DNA of 60,416 nucleotides, from contig PBAS01000062.1 of assembly GCA_002716625.1 (NCBI GenBank), forward strand, positions 1 to 60,416. Direction: 5' to 3'. Positions 19,161-27,872 of the stretch are shown piece after piece. The translations under genes were made by a program, and so were the position numbers. The notes under the pieces are model-generated. The model did not search any database. It was given only the letters and a program-made list of their open reading frames with translations, and was not told the DNA's origin. This DNA is from Phycisphaeraceae bacterium (GTDB taxonomy: Bacteria; Planctomycetota; Phycisphaerae; Phycisphaerales; Phycisphaeraceae). Position 1 is the stretch's first letter, and each line of letters starts with the position of its first letter.

Positions 19161-20018
19161 TCAGTTTGTAGCGTTTGAGGTGCTAGGCGGTTCGGGGGAT
19201 AGCGGTTTGGGATTTCCTTGGCCCTCACCGGACGCAGGGATTGGCGCTGCAATGGCGCTTAGAACCGACATGGTCAGGCGGTCCTGGATATAGGCGATAA
19301 CCGTTGCTTGGGATACGATCAGGTCGTTAGGAATTAATAGGCGGTAGGAATGTTCATCATCAGTTTTGGTGATCTTGAAGGTCTTGAAAGCGCGGACGAT
19401 ATTCGCATTACGCAGCGTGTAACTTCGATTGGCGTTATGTCGCACGTGGGTCTTGTGGACACCGTCGACGAGCGCAAAGTTGATGACGCTGTTAGCCGGC
19501 GCATTGGGGGTGGAGTAGTTGACGATAAGATGATTGCCGGTCTTGTCGCGCTGGACATCAAGATTTATCTTAAGTCCGCTTGGTTGTGATAAAAAGTAGT
19601 CGATGCTTGCGTTGGCTTTCTGGGCATTGGCGCCATGGGTTTCAACCCGTCCATTGATGACAATCTGTGGGGTGTAAATTTGGCGTTTTGAAAAATGGCT
19701 GGAATAACTTTGTTGACGGCGTGAGTAGTCGCGGTGGCTGAATCGGTCATGCCATCCACGCCTGTTCCAGTAATCAACGTGAAAGGCCAGTGTGTAGATT
19801 GGGGCCCCTTTTTCCTGTCCCTTGTTCTTGACTTGTTCGAGCATCCTGTCTGCTGGGGGGCAACTGGGGCATCCCTGCGAGGTGAATAGTTCAATAACAA
19901 CGAAGCCCGGCCATGGGGTCTGCGTTTTTTCAGGTAAGTCGGCTTTGCTGGCAATAGTTGTTGCCAGGTTGGCTGCGATTGCGAATATGAGCAGGCTAGG
20001 TTGCATAATTTTCTGCAC
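19161..20018 (-). CDS. DUF1223 thioredoxin-fold secreted protein
   Basis: 285 residues starting with GTG (or ATG at 20006). An N-terminal signal peptide (LLIFAIAANLATTIASKA) is followed by VIELFTSQGCPSCPPAD, the diagnostic DUF1223 motif with a CPSC redox-type site. The rest is a thioredoxin-like fold and a beta-rich C-terminal half ending in a Pro/Ser tail. The function is uncharacterised; a periplasmic thiol-disulfide role is plausible. It follows purL by 34 bp on the same strand and may be co-transcribed with it. Confidence 0.88.
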   Translation of the reverse strand: MQKIMQPSLLIFAIAANLATTIASKADLPEKTQTPWPGFVVIELFTSQGCPSCPPADRMLEQVKNKGQEKGAPIYTLAFHVDYWNRRGWHDRFSHRDYSRRQQSYSSHFSKRQIYTPQIVINGRVETHGANAQKANASIDYFLSQPSGLKINLDVQRDKTGNHLIVNYSTPNAPANSVINFALVDGVHKTHVRHNANRSYTLRNANIVRAFKTFKITKTDDEHSYRLLIPNDLIVSQATVIAYIQDRLTMSVLSAIAAPIPASGEGQGNPKPLSPEPPSTSNATN

Positions 20019-20052
20019 TAGTATCTGGTCGTGCTCGAATCTATGGGACCAA

Positions 20053-23000
20053 TCACCAGTCTAGGGGTTGGCGCCATGCTTCAAATAACTTCTCGATAGG
20101 TTCGTCGACGTGGTCTGTGACAATCAGACGCCCATGATCGGCAAAGGTTCCCACGGTAAAGTGAGGCGCATGATGGGAGTCAAGCACTGCGGCGGTCTGC
20201 GCCAAGTGGTTCGATTCGATTTCCAGGAGATATCGTCCAGGTGTTTCAGAAAAACATGCTTCATGGATCGTGACTTCCATCTGTTTGCAGATGGTTTTGA
20301 GTTCTAGTTGCAGGCCCATACGGCCTGCGATAGCCATTTCGGCTGCGGCTACCAGCAGGCCTCCATCACTGCAGTCATGAGCTGATCGCGCCAAGCCCTG
20401 TTGGATCAGGTCCGCTACAGCCAAGGCCGCTTTGGGATGTGCATCAAGATCAACCTTTGGGATACGCAGGTTTCCACTTCGATCACCCGTTGTGCGGACG
20501 TAGTGTGAGCCACCTGATTCAGGTGTTGTCCAACCAACAAGTAGTAGGATGTTTCCCGGTGCCTTGGCATCCATTGTAAGGCACTGTCGGACGTCGGAGA
20601 CGACGCCCACCGCGGTGATCAGTAATGTGGGTGGAATGGTAATGACTTGGCCGCAGTCGGTCGTAAACTGGTTATTCAGCGAATCCTTGCCGGATACAAA
20701 TGGCGTGTGGTAGTTCAAGGCTCCGTCATAACAAGCTTCAGCGGCACGAACAAAACTACCCAGCTGTTGGGGGTCATCACAACTGGGCCAGCAGAAGTTA
20801 TCGAGGATGGCAATACGTTTGGCATCGGCCCCCACACACACGGCATTGCGAATGGCCTCATCAATACATGCCAGGGCCATCCAGTAGGAGTCTCCGTCGT
20901 CAGCATATTTAGGGCTAGCATTTTCGCCGATGGTGGTCTGTATTCCGCTGGCAATTGCGATCCCGCGTTGGCTTGATAATTTGGGCCGGATAACTGCCCC
21001 ATCGCTGGGCCCATCCTGATTCAATCCAACCAGTGGCTTGATGACCGAGCCGCCTTGAACCTCGTGGTCATATTGGCGGACGATCCAGTGTTTTGAGGCA
21101 ATATCCGGGTGTTGTAAAAGTGCCAAGAGAGCATCATTGATCGCTGGCGGGTCTGGCGGGTCAGTGTCAGTAGTGTGGGGTATCGGCTTGTGCCACTCAG
21201 CACGCCGTACCGGCATCGGGACGCCGTCATGAAGTAGTGACATTGAAATGCGGCCGACTTCCTGATGGGCAAAGCTCAATCGAAGTTCCGGCTCGCCGGT
21301 GTCGTTCAACTGGCCGAAGGATCCTAGGTCACAGATTTCCACATCTTCGGCATGACAAAGATCACGGAGTGCGGGGACCTTGTCGGCCGGGACCGCCAGT
21401 ACCATCCGCTCCTGTGCTTCGCTGATCCAAATTTCGGTGTATGTCAGTCCCTGATACTTCAATGGCGCTGACTCAAGTGTGACACAGGCGCCAATCTCAC
21501 TTCCCATTTCACCAATCGCACTTGAAAAACCACCAGCGCCACAATCTGTAATGGCGTTAAATAGTGGCCCGTCGGGGTGGTCTCGCGCCGTTAGGATGAC
21601 GTCCATCGTCTTTTTTTCTGTGATCGGATTGCCAATCTGGACGGCGTGGGCAAACTCTTCTTCGTGGGTGTCAGTCAGTTCGGAACTCGAGAATGTTGCG
21701 CCGTGGATGCCGTCACGTCCAGTACGTCCGCCCAGGATCACGATGCGGTCCGCAACCTTTGGGTTCCCAAAGGCGAATTGCACGGGGATCAATCCAATGC
21801 ATCCGGCAAATACAAGTGGGTTGCCTAGGTATTCATCATCGAAAACAACCGCACCATTGACAGTTGGAATTCCGATGCGGTTTCCATAATCACGGACTCC
21901 AGCTACGACCTGTTCGAGGATTCGTTTGGGTGCGATGACCCCTTTGGGTAGCTTGGTCACTTGGGGGGGGGCAACAGCAAATGTGTCAGTGTTGGCGATC
22001 GGTTTGGCTGCAAGCCCTGTGCCGAGGATGTCGCGTATACATCCACCGATGCCCGTTGCTGCACCGCCATAGGGCTCGATTGCGCTTGGATGATTGTGGG
22101 TTTCGACCTTGATGGCTATTCCATGGGTGTCGTCAAACCTAATGATGCCAGCATTATCATCAAAGACACTCACACAGAAATCATGCTGTTCGCCAATACT
22201 GTTATTGATTAAATGTTTCGTTGCGGCCACGACAGTGCTTTTGAGGAGATTGTTAATCGTAATGGATCCGTTATCGTTGAGTGTATGTCCTGGCCGGTCA
22301 GCAATCTGGTCGGGACCAAGGCCGGTGATTGATTTGTCATTGGAATCAGGGTGGTAATGAACGGTTGCTTTGAACGTTTTATGGACACAATGTTCTGACC
22401 ATGTTTGGGCAAGGGTTTCTAGTTCGATGTCCGTTGGTTCTCGCCCAATCGAGCGATAGTGTTTTTGAATGGCCAGCATTTCATCAAGGGACAGGAACAG
22501 GTGGGCTTGACGTGAAAGCTTGGTTAATCCATGGTTGTCCAAGTCACATAGGGATATTTGGGAAACATTGGCCTCGTATTTCGAGGTGTGCCTGAATGCC
22601 GGTGGTGAGTAGGGTGTGAGGTGAATGTCATGGATCACAGGATTGGCGAGGCAGGCCCGTGCAAGTTTGTCAATTGTTTTCGAATCCAAGTCTTCGCTGA
22701 TTAGGTCATATCGTTGGGCCGTGCAGACTTGAATGTCGTCGATCTCCAGGTGCGGCAGCATTTCAACAATGGCTTGTCGGGTTGATTCGGCAACAGGATC
22801 CATCACGCCTGGCTTGTAATGGACTTCAATCGTTGTTTGGTTGGATTGCGGGTGTGTAGCGCCAATGGCGTGTGACTGGTTGACTGAATCGGTTAGTAGT
22901 TCCGTTCCGATGCATTCAAGTTCACTGGGGTCAAGGGCCGCTTCGATGAGGAAGATTTTGGTGGTTGAGATCTCGAGGATCGTAGGGCATATACGCTTTG

Positions 23001-23112
23001 CCTCATCTAGAACGGCGCTTCCGGCAGGATCTGGCTGGCCTTTAAGCGGGCGGACTTCAATACGATGGACGCGAGCAGATCTTCGGGGTGTAGTTGTTAA
23101 TGATGCAGTCAT
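20053..23112 (-). CDS. purL: phosphoribosylformylglycinamidine synthase, PurL with N-terminal PurS-like region
   Basis: About 1019 residues. The synthetase core shows TWSEHCVHKTF, KVETHNHPSAIEPYGGAATG, the GGRTGRDGIHGATF loop and DCSDGGLL. It makes FGAM from FGAR in purine synthesis. The core is preceded by about 200 residues that look like two PurS-type modules (RVHRIEVRPLKG..., then TIEVHYKPGVMDPVAEST...). There is no PurQ glutaminase domain at the C-terminus and no purQ nearby, so ammonia must come from a separate subunit. The ATG at 23112 is preferred over upstream TTG 23131-23133 because TATCGT lies seven bases before it. Confidence 0.93.
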   Translation of the reverse strand: MTASLTTTPRRSARVHRIEVRPLKGQPDPAGSAVLDEAKRICPTILEISTTKIFLIEAALDPSELECIGTELLTDSVNQSHAIGATHPQSNQTTIEVHYKPGVMDPVAESTRQAIVEMLPHLEIDDIQVCTAQRYDLISEDLDSKTIDKLARACLANPVIHDIHLTPYSPPAFRHTSKYEANVSQISLCDLDNHGLTKLSRQAHLFLSLDEMLAIQKHYRSIGREPTDIELETLAQTWSEHCVHKTFKATVHYHPDSNDKSITGLGPDQIADRPGHTLNDNGSITINNLLKSTVVAATKHLINNSIGEQHDFCVSVFDDNAGIIRFDDTHGIAIKVETHNHPSAIEPYGGAATGIGGCIRDILGTGLAAKPIANTDTFAVAPPQVTKLPKGVIAPKRILEQVVAGVRDYGNRIGIPTVNGAVVFDDEYLGNPLVFAGCIGLIPVQFAFGNPKVADRIVILGGRTGRDGIHGATFSSSELTDTHEEEFAHAVQIGNPITEKKTMDVILTARDHPDGPLFNAITDCGAGGFSSAIGEMGSEIGACVTLESAPLKYQGLTYTEIWISEAQERMVLAVPADKVPALRDLCHAEDVEICDLGSFGQLNDTGEPELRLSFAHQEVGRISMSLLHDGVPMPVRRAEWHKPIPHTTDTDPPDPPAINDALLALLQHPDIASKHWIVRQYDHEVQGGSVIKPLVGLNQDGPSDGAVIRPKLSSQRGIAIASGIQTTIGENASPKYADDGDSYWMALACIDEAIRNAVCVGADAKRIAILDNFCWPSCDDPQQLGSFVRAAEACYDGALNYHTPFVSGKDSLNNQFTTDCGQVITIPPTLLITAVGVVSDVRQCLTMDAKAPGNILLLVGWTTPESGGSHYVRTTGDRSGNLRIPKVDLDAHPKAALAVADLIQQGLARSAHDCSDGGLLVAAAEMAIAGRMGLQLELKTICKQMEVTIHEACFSETPGRYLLEIESNHLAQTAAVLDSHHAPHFTVGTFADHGRLIVTDHVDEPIEKLFEAWRQPLDW

Positions 23113-23119
23113 TTTGTTC

Positions 23120-23125
23120 ACGATA
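23120..23125 (-). promoter_or_regulatory. -10-like box of purL, leaderless start
   Basis: TATCGT on the minus strand, seven bases before the purL ATG at 23112. It fits the spacing seen at polA, hflX, recG and others, and suggests purL has its own promoter in the 46-bp gap after the HAD gene. Confidence 0.45.
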
Positions 23126-23158
23126 GGCGACAAGCACCACGGATTGCAAGCGGTTGGT

Positions 23159-23797
23159 TTATAGAATGCCCTGGCCGGTCAGGTGTGCCGTTAACTGGGC
23201 CACCGGGTCCTCATGTGAATTAATGATGTTTGTCTGCCAGTTACGCTGAGTCGCGGCGGCAATATTGTCCCGGCGATCGTCGAAGAAGAGGATGGTTGCG
23301 GGTGATACTGCGCAGGTGTTTTCTACGTGTTCGTAAATTGCGGCGGTGGGCTTACGTTGGCCGATTTTATGGCTGGCGAATCGGTAATCCAGGCGATCCA
23401 ATGGTAGGTGGGATGGTGTGTTGTCGTTCATCATCTGCCAGTGGCGGGCTACGGTGTTGGATAAGCAGGCGGTGCGAACATTTGCATTGGCCACCTTTTC
23501 GAGCAATGTGTCTGTGCCTTCATAGGGCTTTTTGAGCCAGACGGTGTTCACGGTGGACGCTTGAGCTGTGGTGATCTGGCACAACTTTGCCGTCTGCTGA
23601 TCAAATTGGTCGGTTTCGATATGTCCGCATTCATGTAGCTCCACGAGATTAGTAAGCTGGTGGCACACATTGGGGTCGCCCATAGCCGGGGATGGCGGCA
23701 AGTTGGCCAGGTTAAAAGCCTCCTCCCAATCATTGCAAACATCGATAAGTACATTGCCTAGATCAAAACAGACAAGTTGTACTGTACTGGTGGACAT
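23159..23797 (-). CDS. HAD-superfamily hydrolase
   Basis: About 212 residues from the ATG at 23797. Motif I is VCFDLGNVLIDV, close to the N-terminus, with the nucleophile Asp. TACLSNT serves as motif II. GQRKPTAAIYEHV supplies the motif III lysine, and ILFFDDRRDNIAAA is motif IV. This is the YihX/acid-phosphatase-like HAD subgroup, which acts on small phosphorylated metabolites; the substrate cannot be read from sequence. It lies between proA and purL on the same strand. Confidence 0.87.
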   Translation of the reverse strand: MSTSTVQLVCFDLGNVLIDVCNDWEEAFNLANLPPSPAMGDPNVCHQLTNLVELHECGHIETDQFDQQTAKLCQITTAQASTVNTVWLKKPYEGTDTLLEKVANANVRTACLSNTVARHWQMMNDNTPSHLPLDRLDYRFASHKIGQRKPTAAIYEHVENTCAVSPATILFFDDRRDNIAAATQRNWQTNIINSHEDPVAQLTAHLTGQGIL

Positions 23798-23892
23798 TAC
23801 GGTCGTGGGTGATAGCGAACAGTGTGGCCTGATCAAAGGGTGAAGATCGCAGTAATCAAATGCGTATAAAACCTCGGTATTTCTGGCTGGGG

Positions 23893-25191
23893 TTACTGTC
23901 GTATTTGGCCGTCACCCCGAACGATCCATTTATAGGTTGTCAGGTCAGCAGCACCCATTGGCCCCCGGGCGTGAAGTTTGTCAGTGCTGATGCCGATCTC
24001 GGCGCCGAGGCCGTACTCGCCGCCATCAGAAAAACGTGTCGAGCAATTGACCATTACATTTGCCGAGTCGATCTGTTCGGTGAATTGGTCCGCGAGCTGT
24101 ACGGATGTGGTGATAATCGTATCCGTGTGCTTGGATCCGTAATGATTGATGTGGTGGACGGCTCCATCCAGGTTGCTGACTGTTTTGACCGCCACGACCA
24201 GATCAAGATACTCCGCATGCCAGTCTTCCTCGGTGGCGGGTTTGGCTCCCGCAAATGCCTTGCATGTTTCCTGGTCGCCACGGATTTCGACGTCCCGGTC
24301 CGCCATCGCTTGGCAGATGCGTTCCAGCACCCCATTCTCTAGGTGGTTTTGGTCGAACAGCAGCGTTTCTGCCGCATTGCAGACAGCAGGGTTCTGCGTT
24401 TTGGCATTTACACAAATGTCCAGTGCCATCTGCTCGTCGCACGGAGCGGCTATATACACATGGCAGTTGCCGGTGTAATGCTTGATGACTGGTATATGCG
24501 CCTGCTGGACCACCGCTTTGATCAATGATTCGCCACCGCGGGGGATTGCTAGATCAATCTTGCCTTCCATGCGAAGCAATTCGCCAACCGCAGTCCGGTC
24601 GGGGGTTTCTACAAACTGAACCACATCAGTATTAAGTCCGCTGTCGGTCAGTCCGGTACGAATGCATTTTGCAATTGCAGTGTTGGAGTGCCGGGCCTCC
24701 TTGCCACCTCTCAGGATGACAGCATTGCTGCTCTTGATGCATAGGGCGGCGGCATCGCTTGTGACATTGGGCCTGCTTTCATAAATAAACAGCAATACGC
24801 CGATGGGCACACGGCGTTTGTCGATCCGAAGTCCATTGGGCCGGCGGTACCCTTCAATGAGTTGACCGATTGGGTCTACTTGTTCGGCGATTTGTCTGAC
24901 CGAGGCGGCCATTTTTGCCAGGCTTTCGTCGTCTAGGGTGAGCCGTGCAAGCAGTGGCGAGGAGAGACCTTGCGTCTCGCCTTCATCCAGATCTAATTGA
25001 TTGGCGCGGATGATTGATGATGCGGCCTCCTCTATGTGCCCAGCAACAGCATGAAGCGCTTTGGTTCGTGAGGCTCCGGAGACTGTGGATAGCGACTGGC
25101 TGGCGATGGCCGCGTGATCGGAAAGCTGGCAACAATAATCTCGAATGTCCTTCTGTGACTGGTCGGTCGCCCCAGATGTAGATCTTGTCAA
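23893..25191 (-). CDS. proA: glutamate-5-semialdehyde dehydrogenase
   Basis: About 432 residues of the aldehyde dehydrogenase superfamily. IGVLLFIYESRPNVTSDAAALCIKS and AVILRGGKEA are ProA signatures. The catalytic Cys lies in QNPAVCNAAETLLF. It reduces gamma-glutamyl phosphate with NADPH in the second step of proline synthesis. The TTG start is chosen because AAAAGGTG lies about seven bases upstream and no ATG precedes the conserved region. proB is not in the window. Confidence 0.95.
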   Translation of the reverse strand: MTRSTSGATDQSQKDIRDYCCQLSDHAAIASQSLSTVSGASRTKALHAVAGHIEEAASSIIRANQLDLDEGETQGLSSPLLARLTLDDESLAKMAASVRQIAEQVDPIGQLIEGYRRPNGLRIDKRRVPIGVLLFIYESRPNVTSDAAALCIKSSNAVILRGGKEARHSNTAIAKCIRTGLTDSGLNTDVVQFVETPDRTAVGELLRMEGKIDLAIPRGGESLIKAVVQQAHIPVIKHYTGNCHVYIAAPCDEQMALDICVNAKTQNPAVCNAAETLLFDQNHLENGVLERICQAMADRDVEIRGDQETCKAFAGAKPATEEDWHAEYLDLVVAVKTVSNLDGAVHHINHYGSKHTDTIITTSVQLADQFTEQIDSANVMVNCSTRFSDGGEYGLGAEIGISTDKLHARGPMGAADLTTYKWIVRGDGQIRQ

Positions 25192-25370
25192 TTATCGACA
25201 CCTTTTTGTTGTTTCTATCGGGTCGGGTTACTGAGGTCGTCTGTTTTGCCAATACTCTGGGCCACCAACTTGTGTAATTCTACCGATTGGCGGTGAAATT
25301 ATCCATGGCGATCAAGGATTATCCTCGCCAGGCACTGAGAGACTGTTTGGTGGCCTTGCTGTTTCAATTC

Positions 25371-26441
25371 CTATTCAAGGGTGCTGATGTTGGTATTAAC
25401 CGCAGGCGGTGTGTGTTTGGGGGTGATGGTTATGTTGACCGAGGTTGGTGCCTCATCAATGATAAAATCAAGCGGGGCAATCCAACTGGTTTTGAAGGTT
25501 TCTTCCACCGGACCATTGAGTTTGCTGAGTGTATTCGCCTTGATATGGACGTAGAGCATGACATCGCTATTACGGATTTCTGTAAAGCGATCGCTGGGTA
25601 CGGAAAACCCGACGTCCTTGAACTCATCTGCTGAATCAATGTTGAAGTTGAAGTTGGCGGCATGTTCCGGCAGAAGTAGGAGGCGAACTGGCAGCGGGGG
25701 GTCGGGATGCCATTTCTGATTCTGGTTTTTAATTGTGAATGTGACATCGGTTTGGGGCGGTGAAATGGATGGGCGAAAGCCAGATGGAAGATTGTCCACG
25801 AGAAATCCCGGTAATCGAACTTCAAGTGAAGTTTCGGTTTGGGGGGTGCCCACGCGGGATTCGTCAAGTTGGGTGGCATTAAGTGCTAAGCGGGTTTCGA
25901 GGTATTCAGTTGAGAATCTTTTGAGCAGGCTTTCGGGTAAAAGTATGCTTGCGGTGTTAGGGTTGGCCGTGGGTTTTCCGGAAAAGGAAATCTTCGCGTT
26001 GGTGTTGATCTTTATGGGCAAGGTGTGTTCTGTCAGGCGATGTGTCGTGATCGAGACACTCTCAGGGATCACGCTCTCGAGGATGACGCCATGCGGGGCG
26101 AGTTTCGGGTGGGTTGCAATTGCCTGTTTGAGATCAACTGTTTTTATGCCGCCATCGCGTATCCCTCCCGCTTCAACCTCCAGTAGAAGGGGTTTTAGTT
26201 CAAGCTTTTCAATGGTCTCGATCTGCCCAGCGGCGCATTTGTACTTGATGGTGACGAGGGTCAGATCATGGATTTCTAAGTATAGATCTGAAGGTGTGGG
26301 CGAAAGGAACTGGATTTTGATGCGGATTTCGTCCGTTTTGAGGGTATTGGCTTCTGCGTAGAGCCAGATTAACAAGGTGACAATGGTGACAAGTAGGGCA
26401 TTGCGACCCTTTTGCCATGGGCTGGACTGTTTTTTGGCCAT
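25371..26441 (-). CDS. YbbR-domain protein, CdaR-like regulator of diadenylate cyclase
   Basis: 356 residues. One N-terminal membrane helix (ALLVTIVTLLIWLYAEA) is followed by repeated beta-rich YbbR-type modules predicted to lie outside the membrane. YbbR proteins (CdaR in Firmicutes) bind the membrane-bound diadenylate cyclase CdaA and tune c-di-AMP synthesis. The gene starts 12 bp after the cdaA stop codon, which supports this pairing strongly. Sequence similarity to CdaR itself is weak to the eye; the call leans on topology and position. Confidence 0.75.
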   Translation of the reverse strand: MAKKQSSPWQKGRNALLVTIVTLLIWLYAEANTLKTDEIRIKIQFLSPTPSDLYLEIHDLTLVTIKYKCAAGQIETIEKLELKPLLLEVEAGGIRDGGIKTVDLKQAIATHPKLAPHGVILESVIPESVSITTHRLTEHTLPIKINTNAKISFSGKPTANPNTASILLPESLLKRFSTEYLETRLALNATQLDESRVGTPQTETSLEVRLPGFLVDNLPSGFRPSISPPQTDVTFTIKNQNQKWHPDPPLPVRLLLLPEHAANFNFNIDSADEFKDVGFSVPSDRFTEIRNSDVMLYVHIKANTLSKLNGPVEETFKTSWIAPLDFIIDEAPTSVNITITPKHTPPAVNTNISTLE

Positions 26442-26453
26442 GATGGTCAGAGG

Positions 26454-27302
26454 TTAGCCTTCCTGGGAGGGAACGTCATCTGTTCCGACTTCACTATCTG
26501 CAGGTAATTGACTAGGGCCCAATCCTTCAATCAGCCTTTTGCGCATTTCATCGATACTTAGATCACGGGTTAAGATGCCGCGTTCAGCAACGCTTGTTCG
26601 TCCACTTTCTTCACTGACCACCAGGACCATGGCATCACTTTCCTGGGAAAGGCCGATCGCTGCCCTGTGTCGGGCGCCAAGTTCCTGACTGATCTGTTCG
26701 CCTTCTGCAAGCGGAAACTGTACGCCAGCGGCAATAACCCGGTCCCCCCTGATGACCAGCCCCATGTCATGCAAGGCACTGCCGGGCCAGAATATGGTGT
26801 TGATCAGGGACTGGGATACATTGGCTTCAATTCGTGTTCCTGATTCGATAATGCCACCCATGCCTACCTGGCGTTCAATGGCAATGAGGGCACCGATTTT
26901 ATTTTGGCTTAGATATCCCACTGCGGCCAGCAATTCTTCAATGACACGAGCTTTGCGTAAGCCGCCTCCTCGGAATAATCGGGCTTCGCCTAGACGCACT
27001 AGGCCACGTCGCAGTTCGGGCTGAAAAACGATAATGAGACCCAGGGTGATGACGCCAAGGAATTTTTCGTATAGGTAACGCAAGCGGCCAAAGCTGTCTT
27101 CTGATCCAAATGCACTAATGCTCAGCGTCGCAATCACCAGCAGGATAATGACGCCTTTGAAAACGCCAGCGCCACGGGTGCCTCGCAGGAATCGAAATAC
27201 GAGATAGACCAGTACCGCGATCGCCAGCAGTTCAAACGCCACCTCGATGGGCGGCTCGGCTAGTAGGCGTCTGAACTGTGAAATGATGCGATCGAAGTGC
27301 AC
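26454..27302 (-). CDS. cdaA: diadenylate cyclase, CdaA type
   Basis: 282 residues from a GTG. Three N-terminal membrane helices (IEVAFELLAIAVLVYLVFRF, then VFKGVIILLVIATLSISAF and YEKFLGVITLGLIIVFQPE) precede a DAC domain. The RHR motif (GARHRAAIGLS) and the ESG...V.ERG region are conserved. The catalytic DGA motif is replaced: the expected LHDGAVII reads LHDMGLVI, keeping the metal-binding Asp but not Gly-Ala. The enzyme makes c-di-AMP, a messenger for turgor and wall homeostasis. The YbbR gene follows directly. Whether the change lowers activity is unknown; it may be a lineage variant. Confidence 0.9.
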   Translation of the reverse strand: MHFDRIISQFRRLLAEPPIEVAFELLAIAVLVYLVFRFLRGTRGAGVFKGVIILLVIATLSISAFGSEDSFGRLRYLYEKFLGVITLGLIIVFQPELRRGLVRLGEARLFRGGGLRKARVIEELLAAVGYLSQNKIGALIAIERQVGMGGIIESGTRIEANVSQSLINTIFWPGSALHDMGLVIRGDRVIAAGVQFPLAEGEQISQELGARHRAAIGLSQESDAMVLVVSEESGRTSVAERGILTRDLSIDEMRKRLIEGLGPSQLPADSEVGTDDVPSQEG

Positions 27303-27872
27303 GTGTTTAACTCAAGGGGCGGTGTTGTGCTGTGTCTGGCAGTATTGTTCGGGCCTGTAAATTGGTATCTGGTGGTCAATTATTGTATCGGCAGCCGGTT
27401 GCACAGAAGTCGAATTGGCTTGGGTTTTTATGTGGTCATGCGGCCTTGAATTCCCTCGCTGAGGCATTTTAAGCGAGCCAAGTGGCTGGGTTAGTCTTTC
27501 GGTGGTCTGCGGTTATATCTGTGTCGCTATATACTAGGCGGTCTGGAGTAGAAAGGGTTGCATAATTTGGCAAACTGTCCCAAAAATCGTTGTTCTGATA
27601 CAAGCCTGGGTTTTCAGCGGTTGGATCAGATGTCCGGCAGTTCGCCATACTCCGGTTGTTGTCTTCGTCACTCCAAGTACTGCTGGCCAGTTCATTGGGT
27701 ATTGGTTTGGCCGCCAGGCAGGTTATGATGGGCGTTGTGTTGCCGGTTATTTGTCGGGATGCAATCAGGTCTTGATTTGTTATGGCGTGCAGCAGGTGGT
27801 TGATGCGTTACCATTGCTAGCCTAAAGGGAAGTTTGTTTACAGATTACATTAAGTTCAACGAGGTCCATGTC
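27303..27872. other. 570-bp intergenic region, no confident gene
   Basis: Region between cdaA (minus) and the AGE epimerase gene (plus). A minus-strand frame stays open from about 27807 to the stop at 27469 and, from an ATG at 27648, would give a 59-residue Asn/Asp/Thr-rich peptide. There is no convincing ribosome site at a useful distance and no recognised domain. I treat it as probably non-coding. The GAGG at about 27861 serves the epimerase start. Confidence 0.4.
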
